A stretch of 54,704 nt of DNA from an uncultured Clostridia bacterium (GTDB lineage Bacteria > Bacillota > Clostridia > TANB77 > CAG-508): NCBI GenBank assembly GCA_949927455.1, contig CATLEX010000003.1:1-54704 (forward strand), given 5' to 3'. The stretch's first letter is position 1. Every line of letters begins with the position of its first letter. The notes under the pieces are model-generated. The model saw only the letters and a list, made by a program, of their open reading frames with translations. It had not been told where the DNA came from and did no database searches. Positions 28,556 through 40,500 of the stretch are shown here, in pieces. A program made the translations under genes and the position numbers.

Positions 28556-31500
28556 ATGAAGAAAAAGACAATAAAAATTATTTTAATGATAGCAGTGATG
28601 TTTCTGTTTGGACTGGTGTTTAATCAATCTGTTTATGCAGATAATGGTTGGATAACAGAAAGTACATCAGATGGAATGCATACCAATGATAGTTTGACTT
28701 TAGCTGCATATTTTGGTAGAACTGATGGTGAACGGTTATCTCTCACCAGATCAAGAATGTAGAGATATAGCTAATATATGTAGTGGAGCAAGTTCAGCTA
28801 GTACAGGTGGTGTGGATAGTGAATATTATCCAGGAAGTAAATTTACATATAATTTAGGATTTGAATTAGATAACCCTTATTGCCCAACTGAAGCTTGGAT
28901 AGTTCCTGTTGGAAATGACGATGGTAAGATGGCATCTCTTTCTGCTTGGCAACAAGAAATAGAAAAAAGTGTTTTAGAACAAGCTCCAAATGGTACAGGT
29001 TTAACTTATGAGAACTGTAGCTATCGTCAAAATGGAAAACAACTAAAATTTGAAGTATACGATAGTACAAGTCAATTTAGAAGCAATAGAATAAGAGCAA
29101 AAATAAGAGTTCGGTTGGAATATTTATAGAGCAGATATAAGAACAATTAACCAAAAAAAATGGATAGATCCATGGGTTGATGAGTGGGGAAATTACCATA
29201 CAGGATATTGGACATATAGAACACTATATTCTGCTATTAGAGTATATCCAAAAGAAATAGGTAAAAAGACATTAAAACTAGGTAATGAAGATAGCGGTGG
29301 ACATTTGTTGTGTAAAATTGAAGTAAAAAATTACATTAATAAAATGCTTTACACACCAGATGAAAATAGATTGGAACACAGAGGAAATCAGTATATAGCT
29401 GGTTCTACATCAGTGGGAAATCAAGCTGATGGATATAGAAAAGATTGGGCAGAAAGCAGAAAAAGATTAAGTAATGTCGTTTTAGAAAATTATGGAGTAC
29501 TTGAATATAAAGTAATAGTAGAAAATAAAAATCCTAGTTCAGTTAGTTCTCCAGTTTATACATTGTTAGAAGATATTCTTCCAGAAACAGCAGATATTTA
29601 TTATGTAGAACGTTCAGGAGGAAGTGTCCAATCGCTTGATCCAAATGATACTAAAAATCAATTTGCTCATGGTATTAACAATGATCCTAACAATGTTTCA
29701 CAAGGAGCTCAAGAGGATGGTAGAATCAGATGGCCTGGTTCTACAGAATATTCAAAAGATAAATATCAAATGGTAAAGATAGAAACAGGACAAAAGCTAG
29801 AATTTACAGTTAGAGTTTGGGTTCGTGCTCAGTCAGCAAAAGAAAACAGTAGTGCTCCTTTTTATACAACTGGTGCAGTATCTAAGGTTTCAATATATCC
29901 TACTTATTATAAAAAGAAAAATGAGAGAGGTAATAATGAAGGTACTGAACCAAATGCCCATAATCCAGAGGGGAATAATACTTCTGAAGAAAGATATATA
30001 CTAAAACAATACAATGTTACTGTTGATACTTATATTGATAATGTACAAAGAAATAGTAAAGCAGGATTAGAATCAGGAGAGTTTTTGGTTGACAATAACA
30101 GTTTTTACCCAAGCAGTGACCAAAGAGAGAAAAAACCAGATACGACTAAAAAAGCCAATCCAGTTTATGCAGAAAATGGTGACTATTTGACTTTAAAAAT
30201 GAAAGTAAGGTATCATGATACAGATTACAAGACAGCAGGTTCGGGTGGCAAGTCAAGTGAACAAGCACCATACTATCAACCAACTGAACTAGAAAAAGTT
30301 CGTATAAAAGTTGATTTGCCAGATGATGCAGTGATTGATAAATGTTATTGGTCAAATATGACTTATCCAGGAGGTAGTGAGCCAGGACAAACGCATCCAG
30401 AAGGAAGTAGTCCTCAGATTGAGGATGCAAATGGAAATGTTGTCATGGATGGATTTAATTCAAATGGTTGGTATAAAGCTGAATATACAGGAAAGTATAT
30501 TGATGTATGGCACCTTTGGACAAACAGAACAGCAACTATTACGATAAAATTGTGGGTTAATACTGATAAAGACTTAAAAAAGAAATATGGAGATCCATAT
30601 GAATTCAAAACAACCATAAAAGATATTTATAATTTTTATGGTACAAAAAATACTTACAATACAGCAAAGGAACCAACTGAGATAGAATCAGCGGATTATT
30701 GGCACATCAAAGAATATAATATTGGTGTTGACAAGTTCATTTCAAAAGTGGAGCATGTGGAAAATAGAAATGGTCAAAAAGTGACATTTGAAAGCAATAT
30801 TGCAAGAAGGGGAACAATTGATGTTAACGGAGATGGAAGTTGCTTAAGAGATTTAACTAAAAATAACGATCCTGTATATGTGGAATATGGTGATTTAGTA
30901 TCTTATACAATTGTGGTTTACAACACAACCAAAAATATGTCGGATTACGAAGTTAAACGAGATGATGAACCGTATAAGCAACCACAGTGGATTATGCTTG
31001 ACTTAGAAGATACTCTGCCTAACAAGTGCGAGGTAAAAAATGCTGAAGTAACTGCTGGAAATGGACTTTTGAGTTCATATGATGTATCTGGTGGGGTTCT
31101 GAAATTAAATAAAGTTCGTGTTGAGGCAAATAGTAAGGTAGAAATAACTGTGCAATTAATTGTAGAAGAATTGCTAGATGGTACAATCGAGACCAATAAA
31201 GTTAAGATTGTAAAAGACACAGAGCGCAATATTAATGATTTTAGAATTATCAATAACAGTAAAAGATTAGGACAAAATGACGAGGTTTTTGACAAATACA
31301 TTTTAAATAATTATAGAGTACAGCTAGATGAATATATTAGTGATTATAGGGGCGAAATGTATAACTATAACGTAAGACATGGTTATGTAGATGCTAATTC
31401 AGAACAAGGACCATTTGGAAGTTCAACAACGAATTATCCAAGTAGTAATTCACTTGCTACTGAAAAATATGAAACTTTGCGATTTGGAACAAGAGTAACG

Positions 31501-34500
31501 AATATCATCAGTGGCGGTACAGATGAGAGTTTTTCAGGAAGTTGGGAAAAATATAACACAAGAATTCGTCCAACAGATGTAAAAGTAACCATTGATGTTG
31601 GCTTAGATGTAATCGGCTATCAAGTAATGTGGCGCCACAATGGAAGCGACATTGATGTGACAGGAGGCGTTAGAGCAACCGAAACTAACATTGGGAATAA
31701 TAAAGTTGAATGTTTATATACAATAACAGATGAAAATATTATTTTATCGCCAGGTGATTACATCGTATATTACACAGAAGTGCAAGTCATGGAAAGTAAT
31801 TTCTATACAGAAATGCTACAAAGCAAATCAGAAATTATAACTTGTACCAATATTAATAGAACAGCAGGAACATCTGGTAAAGGACTAAACTTTAGTTTTG
31901 GCATTAATGCACATGATAGAGTTGTTTACAATCAACCAACGGAAAATCCTGTTTATTTAAACATTGTAACTTTTGAAGATTTTGTACATTTGAAACAATT
32001 AGTCATGGCAGGTAGGGTTTGGATTGACACAAGCAGAAATGGCTTTAGCGATAGTGGTGAAACAGGAAAAGATAATATAACAGCAATTTTGTATTGTGAA
32101 GATGGCAAAGAAGTAACCAGAGCAACAACAAGAGAAACAGCAGATGGAAATGGTTTCTATACATTTGGCAGACAAGACAAAACCAAAAAATATTACGTAG
32201 AATTTGAATATAATGGCTTGTATTATAAAGCAACAGAAGTGTATGGTGGAAACAATTCTGGTACGACTGATGGAAGATATACACTAGAGAATGATGCAAT
32301 TTGGAGACAAGGTTATGGAAGTGAATTACCACAAACAAGAAAACCATCTACCATAGCCAAAGTAGGTAGCGGAATTGCTGGTAAGACAGAATACATGATA
32401 GACTCAAATGCGTATGAGTTTGATGACACCAGAAATAATCTTGATTATAACAATGCAACCATTGGAAATAACAAAACTTATTCTGCCGATACCATTGGAC
32501 AAAATCAAGATGGTGCTGAAGCAGTAAAAGGAACCTCAGATTTAGTTTATGATAAAAATAATCATGTAAGCAAATTGACAGAAGCTAAAGGTCAAATTAT
32601 GACGTCACGTAGTTTCATTATACAAAATTTCAATACAACTGTAAATTCAGGACTTGACAATACCAATACATTATACTTGACAAATTATAATGGTTATCAT
32701 AATGAAAATCCTGAAACAGAATATTTGAAATTTATCAACTTAGGATTAGTAAAAAGAGAAGAAATTGATTTGTCGATTGAAACAGATGTAAAATCTGTAA
32801 AAAATACAGTAAATGGCGAAGAAATAACTTATGACTTTAATAAAAATACGTATGATAAAGCAGACTCAAGAAAGTCTGATTATGATAATCATGAAACAGC
32901 ATACTCAACGGTTTCTAAATTTAGAGATGATTATAAATTAGGAATTTACGATGCAGATTATAATTACCGTTATGATGCTTATTATAGTGCAGAAGGTGAC
33001 TTAGTAGATTACAAAGGCAAAAAGATTGATAACAATTTGGAATTAAACCAAGTGGGGCAATCAGAATTGACAAGTGAAATTACTTACAAAATAAAAATAC
33101 ACAATAACAATGTTCCTAATAATGAAACAAGTTGGGGAGACAAAAATGATATTCCAGTTGATGTGGCACTTAATGAATTAGCAGTTTATTATGATAGTAA
33201 ATTTGTATACAACGAGAATTTAAAAGGATTACAGACTAATGTGAAATTGATAGACAGAAATGATGGATTGCTAAAAGACAAACAAGACTTGACAGATAAA
33301 AGTGATTTGGATAAAGACACAAAATCTATTCGAGTAAAATATGGTTATGCTGACGAAAAAGGAAATATGACGGAGCTAATTAAAGGAGATGTGCATGTAG
33401 AAGAAAGAGGAATTAGTCCTGCTTCAAAATATGCAACAACGAATAATCCAATCAATGAAAATTATCGTGCATTGTATATTAGTGGAGGCACATTAGCAAA
33501 TCATTATATTCCAGAAGGCGAAACTAGAATTTTAGAAATCACTATTCCTGTTGCTAAAGCAAAGATAGAAGAATTAGAAAGAAGTTTATATTTAGGTGAT
33601 TTTCCAATGGTATCTGAAGTCACAGCTTATACAACACAATATAACGATAGTTATTGGCATCAAGGCTTGAAATCAAAAGGAAAATATGCAGCGTTAATTG
33701 ATAGAGATTCAAATCCAGGAAATTTGTCAGATATTAATGATGTTAGTCAATATGAAGACGATACGTATTCAACTAGCGTAAACTTATACAAACATAAAGT
33801 AACAACACCTACTGTAAGTACACCAGAAAATCCTAATCCAAGTGAGCTTAACGAACCAGACAAAAAGCAAAATGTAAGAACCATGATTGGTAAAGTTTGG
33901 GAAGATGCAAGATCAAATAAAGTAGGAGATGATACAAACGGTATTCAATATTTAGGAGATGGCACGTATAATGCAGAAAACACATATGATGCAAGTGCTA
34001 GTAAAAATCCGAATGACGAAACAGCTGGAAAAGAGAAAACAATTTCTGGCGTAAAAGTAAGATTAATGGAAGTTGTTCAAAAAGCAAATGGACAATACTA
34101 TGAATATCCTGCAAGAGACAGTAAAGGAAATTTGATTGAATATGTAACAGGAATTGATGGTAAATATATGCTAAATGATTACATACCAGGATTTTATATT
34201 GTAAGATTTGAATATGGATGGAATAAAGACAGGGACGACAATTTGCTTTATAATGGACAAGATTATAAATCAACAGCTTATTATAATCCTAATGAATATT
34301 ATAGAAGTGGATTTAATGATAATCTAGGAAATAGCGGAAATTATAGATATTTTGATAGCGTAAAAGGCAACTTGAAAGACGAAAATAAATCAGATGCACA
34401 AGATGACGAAATCAGAAGATTAAATGTAAATGGTTATTCAGAAATTATGACAACAGCACAAACTCAGGTATTTTCAGAAACAAAAGCATTTAATCAAGAA

Positions 34501-36312
34501 TTGGTAGACAATACACACATGTATTCAGATAGTACGATTTTCTATGTTCGACCAGAAAATCAAAATTGCGAAGTTATGAACGTAGATCATAAAGCAACAG
34601 ATGCATGGAGACTTGGAAACTTAGACTTTGGTATAGAATATAGACCAGAGGCAGGAATTTCACTTGGCAAAGATATCAAAACAATTGAATTAGTAACAAC
34701 AGATGGTGCTGCTTTAGTGAAATTGTATTTTGAAGATGACCCAGCAAATCCTGGAAAGAGAATGATTAATAAAGAAAAATCTGTGGGAGCAGAAAATGTA
34801 CAGTTTGTACAAAATGGAGATGAAGCATTAGAAAAAGACCCAGATAGAAAAGGAAAACAAGGATTTGTTTACATTAATATGGATAGTGATTTATTAGAGG
34901 GTTGTACAATTAATGTGGAGTATGAGTTTGAAACAACAAATCAAAGTGAAGTAGATAGAGTTAATAAAAACTTATATGATATTCGTTTTGAAAAAACTAA
35001 TGAAGAAGGTACAGGACTACTAGCAATAGGTGCTACAAATAAAGATTACACACCAGTTTATTTGAAAAATGCAACCATTAATCCAGACTTACAATCTATT
35101 GCAGAAGAAAATTACAATGCCAATGCAACAGCTGCAAAATTACTAGAGACGAGATACCAAAATGAAGTTGGACCAAATTATAAATACTTGACAAAATTGA
35201 AGAAACCATATAAAGATGTTACTTCTACAACAAAAGAAGGCGAAGTAATCTTAGCTGGTTCAGAATATTATGGAATGTACTTAGGTCAGACTTATTATAC
35301 AGGTAATATTGGCGCTAATGACAAAGTAGTAGACTTGAAAATTGACAATATTTTAGATTATTTAGATAATAACTTGACATTTAATAAAGTAGACAATGCA
35401 CAAAACAATCGAGTTTGGAGTGCTAGAAAATCAGAAGAATTAGCTACTGTATTAGATTGGTCTACAGTAAGCGTTGAACAAGGTGTTTCAGAAAACACAG
35501 AAAATGGTAAATTGTATCAATATAACACGTATTATGATAAAGATAATAAGCAAATTTTGGCAGATGATGGTACTTTGTTAACTGATATAAAGAAAAACTC
35601 AAAATTAGATTCAGGAAAATTGAAAAACATTGTAGACTTTAGAAAAGCCATTAAATATGGAAACATTGTAGACACAAAAGGTATTCGATATGACACAGAA
35701 AAGAGAAGTAACTTATTAATGTCAGTTGACAGTAACCGAAAAGGAGATGAACTTGCTGATGCTGTTGGAAATAAAATGTTGTCACGTTTCTTGGTAACAG
35801 AAAAAGTATCAAGTGACGAAGAGAAAACAACAGGAAGAATTAATTTGTTAGCATCAAAAACATTGTCAGCAATTGAAGTGGAAGAAGGAACAAGCTTAGA
35901 TTATACGAATACAGGAGAGGTGGTACAATATAGAACTTTGACAGGTAGAAGAACGCCTTTACCAACTGCTGATGCAAAAGGTGGCTTGATTGCAACAGGT
36001 CCAAAAGATCCAGAGCATGAAGGTGGAAGTAAGAAACCAGAGCCAATTATTCCACCTCCTGACGAAATAAAAGAAGGCGGAAGTAAGAAGCCAGAAGCAA
36101 TTATTCCACCTCCTGATACAGAAGATGAAGAGCATGCTATGGGAAGTCATAGGGTAGAACCAATTATTCCACCAGTAGATAAAGACCCAGACGAACCAAC
36201 AAATCCAGAAGTTTCAGAAGAAGTTATTTCAAGAATAGAAGGTACAACCGAAAATTCTGACTTTACTGAAATGATTACAATATCACCACCAACTGGATTA
36301 AAGCAAAAATAA
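28556..36312 (+). CDS. Giant surface protein B1, in three frames joined by two +1 frameshifts at CGGT 28733-28736 and CGGT 29112-29115
   Basis: Signal peptide ORF 28556..28762, then 28713..29129, then the frame containing 29305..36312; reading both CGGT as single codons gives one continuous protein (~2.58 kaa) with SdrD B-like domains. Confidence 0.85.
36019..36180 (+). repeat. Degenerate Pro-rich tandem repeat in B1 C-terminus
   Basis: EGGSKKPEPIIPPPDEIK / EGGSKKPEAIIPPPDTEDEEHA / MGSHRVEPIIPPVDK. Confidence 0.85.
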
Positions 36313-36316
36313 AAAC

Positions 36317-36345
36317 AAGGGTGGAGGAAATATCCACCCTTTGTA
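36317..36345 (+). terminator. Rho-independent terminator-like hairpin
   Basis: aagggtggaggaaatatccaccctttg after B1. Confidence 0.75.
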
Positions 36346-36465
36346 AATGAAAGAAGAATTTGACAAAAAGTGAAAAAAATTTGCAAAATATGTTTACAAA
36401 GTAGGAAAATTATGTTATAATACAATTAAGAAGGTAGTTTACAATATAAAAAAGGAGGAATAAAT

Positions 36466-36858
36466 ATGAAAAGTGTAAAGGGGAAAGTGATTTTAATCAG
36501 ACTTGTTTCTGTATTATTAATGGCATTTATGGTAGCTATGACATTATCTGGAGTAGTATTTGCTGATAGTGCCTTAGATCCAAAACAATTTGATAATGTG
36601 GGAATTGCAGGCGATGCTCAGTCGTCAGTTACAAAAGTAATTGGTGCTATTATTACAATTGCTCGAGTAATTGGTACTGGTGTTGCTGTTATTATGCTTA
36701 TCGTATTAGCGATTAAATACATATCTGCTGCACCAAGTGAAAAAGCTGAAATTAAGAAAACAGTTACAATTTATGTAGTGGGTGCGGTTGTATTGTTCTC
36801 AGCATCTGCATTGTTAGGAATTGTACAAAACTTTGCTGAAAATAATATCGGTAAATAA
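36466..36858 (+). CDS. TrbC/VirB2-like pilin family protein
   Basis: 130 aa, signal peptide (MTLSGVVFA), two hydrophobic helices, short polar loop KYISAAPSEKAEIKKTV; RBS aaggagg. Confidence 0.65.
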   Translation: MKSVKGKVILIRLVSVLLMAFMVAMTLSGVVFADSALDPKQFDNVGIAGDAQSSVTKVIGAIITIARVIGTGVAVIMLIVLAIKYISAAPSEKAEIKKTVTIYVVGAVVLFSASALLGIVQNFAENNIGK

Positions 36859-36865
36859 ATATTGA

Positions 36866-36896
36866 TAGAAAGCGTTTGCGAAAGCAAGCGCTTTTT
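36866..36896 (+). terminator. Rho-independent terminator
   Basis: gaaagcgtttgcgaaagcaagcgctttttt with GAAA tetraloop. Confidence 0.85.
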
Positions 36897-37422
36897 TGAG
36901 TTTTTTTTATTTTACTAAATAGCAAAGAATTAAAATATATGGGTAATAGATATGTTACCTAATGAAGATACAAAGAAAATGAAAGTTTATGAAAAGGCGA
37001 CTGAGAAATCAGTTGTTTTTTTGTTGTTTTTGAATTTTTGAAAGTTACTTAAAACTAGGTTCCCCTAAGTAAAAATCAATTTTGTAATAAAGTAACAACT
37101 TTCATAATAAACATAAAATGTTTACCAAAGTTCGACAAAATATTACAATAATCATGCCAAAACGACAAGATATTTTTTCAAGCTATTGAAAAAACTAAGA
37201 AAAAATCTAATCTTTTTTTGAAAAATTGTCAAAAAAAGGTTGAGAAATGTCAGAAAAAGTGTTATAATATTAGTAAGAAGTTGTATAAAAATCAATATTT
37301 TGCGGAATTTGTTATGTAACATAAATTTTATATTTCTAAAATAAAGTACTACAAACCATGATTTCCGTAAATAAAGATTTTTAGAAAACTTGGAATATAG
37401 CATAAATCATGCTTTTGAGGTA

Positions 37423-37450
37423 TTGACTACTTGGTGAAAAGTAGTAAAAT
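37423..37450 (+). promoter_or_regulatory. Candidate sigma-A promoter for A2/B2
   Basis: TTGACT-16 nt-TAAAAT upstream of A2. Confidence 0.5.
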
Positions 37451-37509
37451 ATAAGATGAATGATATTATGATATAAAGGTATTTAAAGTTTGTTTTTTAG
37501 GAGGAAAAT

Positions 37510-40500
37510 ATGGTAAAGTTTAAAAGAGTATTAGCAATGTTTTTAGTTTTCACAATGACATTTTCAAATTTTGCATTTGTGGCAAAATCATTTGCTTCCA
37601 CAGGTTTCGAATCCATATTTGGGGTTAGTACGACAACTAATCGCGAAGATGTTGAATTTGAAGCTTATTTAGCGAGCGAAAATGAAGACAAAACATCCTT
37701 AATAAGTGATGTAAATAACGAAAATTTAGCTTTGAAACTGAATTTGCAAGTGCAAAAAGGTGGCTATTTGAAGGATGGAAAAATAGAAATTAAAGCAAAA
37801 GAAGAGGAAACATTGAATTTTGCAATTAAGCCAGAAAATGATGTAAAAGATTTACCAATGGTGCAAAGTTTGGAGAATGATATACTGACTTTAAATAAAA
37901 TTGAAAATGTTTCAGACAAAGTTGAGATTTTGTTACCAATTGAATATGAAATGGAAGAATACATTAAGGAAACAAAATTAAATGCTAAGACAATAATTGT
38001 TCTTTCTGGAACTTATGTGGATAATGAGGGAGAAGAACATGAAATTATCAAAGAAGTAGAATTGCAGCTAGTTTGGAAGGATGAAAGACAAGCAAAAGTA
38101 GAAGATACAGTCTCTAAATATATTCGTTTTGGAGAAAATGGAGTGATTTTGCAAACACTTGTAAAAGTAGATTTTTCTAATGAAAATAAAAATTCTTTAC
38201 CAATTAAAGAAACAATGGTAAATATCGAAGTTCCAACCATTCATCAAATGTTGCCAACAGATATCACAGTAGAAGCAAATTCAACAGTTGGTACGAATGG
38301 AAAAGGAGTAGGAGAAACTGAGTTTAGTCAAGACAATTGGAATTATGATGTAAATCAAAAATGTTTAAATATCAAAGTAGAAAATAAAAAAGAATTGGTT
38401 AATGTAAGTAAGCAAGAGTTTTTGAAAATCGAGGGCGAAGACCAAAAACAAGAAGAAAGATATTACAGCGTAGCAGGAATAGACGAATTTTTGATTACTT
38501 ATTCTTTTCAAAATGTTCAAATGTTAGATGAAATAAAAGTTGTTTCAAAAGCAGAAGCAAAGGTTGTGATGCTAAATGAAAATCAAGAAGAAATTAAAGC
38601 TCAGACAGAAGAAGAAAGTATTTTAACAGAAGAGACAGGAAATATTGTTTCTTATAATATAGAAAATGAGACAAAAGATGTTTCAAAAATATATGGATAT
38701 TTGAATAAAGAAAATGAGTTTATTTCAAAAACTGCAATCAATATTTCAAATCAAGATATGGTAGAAGAAATTGTGATAGAAGATGTAGAAAATTATTATA
38801 TGGACAAAGCAGGAAATAAAGTTTTGACAGATGATATGTATTACAAACAAATTTCTGTTGCCAAAGAAAACTTTGATAAGATTTTAGGCGAAGATGGAAA
38901 TATCCAAATTTTAGATAAAAATGGAAATGTTCTCATTACAATTAATCGAGAGATGGAAACAGACGAAAATGGGAATTATGTAGTTCATTTTGAAAATCCA
39001 GTTTCAAAAATGGCAATAAAAACATCTCATCCAGTAAGTGCAGGAAATTTAGTAATAACGAATGTAAAAGCAGTTTCTAAAATTGCTATGACAAAAAGCG
39101 ATTTTGCTAATATGGAATATATTGCATCAGACATAAAGCAAAAAGCAAAATTTGCTTATGTTTCAGATTATGCTGATTTGGGAACTTGCGCAACGAAAAC
39201 AAAATTAAATGATACAACAACTGATTTTAACTTGAAAATTGATAAAGATAATTTTTCAACAGTAACAACAAATTCTAATGTGGAAATGAGATTAGAACTT
39301 AATAATGACAAGACAACTTCTGATATTTATGGAAATTCTACTTTTGAAATTGAGATGCCAGAATATGTAACTGGCTTGAATGTGACAAATGCAAGCATAC
39401 TTTATGGAGAAGGTTTGGAAATTTCAAATGTTGAAACTTATAAGAAAAATGGAAAAATAGTGATAAAAGTGAATGTGCAAGGAAATCAAACAGATTTGAA
39501 TTCAGGAGTTTTGACAAATGGTACCAATATTGTTTTGAATGCAGATATTGATGTAGATATGTATGCACCATTACAAAACACAGCAATTAGAGCATATTGC
39601 TATAATAGTGAAGCAACAAATTATGCAAATCCTGTGGAATATACAATGGAAAATTCTACTATAAATGGTTATAAAGAGGCTGAAATTGAGTATTCTGCGC
39701 CATATGGTATGATTTCTATTAACACGATTTCAAATTATGCAGAAGGAAAGAAGATTACTTCAGTAAAACAAGGAAACCAAACAGATTATATTGATATTTA
39801 TGCAGAAGCTAAAAAAGCAATCATGGAAATTGCGATTGTGAATAACAATGAAACACAAGCATCAAGTGTTGCTATTTTAGGTAGAGTTCCAGCTGAATAC
39901 TTGAAAGATATTGAAACAGGTGAAGATTTGGGAACGACTGTTACGACAAAAATGGTAAGCCAAATTGTTGCAAATGAAGCAAACAATGGCATGTTTACAG
40001 TATATTATTCAGAAAATGAAAAGGCAACCAAGGATTTAGAAAATGAGCAAAATGGATGGAATGCAAATCCAGAAAGTTTGGGAAATGTAAAATCTTATTT
40101 GATTGTTCCAGAAGATAGGAATTTTGTTTTAGAGCCAAAACAAGTTTTACGTTTTACATATGAATTTGAAATACCAGAAAATTTAGAGCATAATGAAAAT
40201 ATTTATGGTACATTTGCTACTTATTATAAAGAAGAAAATGTAGAGAATATTTCAAAACCAGATAAGGTTGGTTTGACAACAGGTGCAGGACCAGAATTGA
40301 ATTTGGAAATGAAAACAGATGTTAAATCAGTTCGTGCATTGGATGAAATTAAAGCTACTATAACTGTTAAAAATACAGGTGCCGATGTAGCACAAAATGT
40401 AGTTGTGAAACTTCCAGTACCAAATAATACAACATTTATTTCAGCAAAAGCAGATAAAGCAGAAGCAAATACAATTTTAGTAGATAATGAAGTGGTTTGC

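Noticed and set aside
5032-29115. Ordinary sequencing homopolymer indels as explanation of the five frameshifts
   Set aside because: None of the five sites is in a homopolymer and all insert the same base in the same codon context. A systematic base-calling artefact remains possible but would have to act only in-frame before GGA/GGT codons.
36019-36180. CRISPR-like repeat
   Set aside because: Protein-coding Pro-rich tandem repeat with degenerate units and no spacers; no CRISPR array or cas gene seen in the window.
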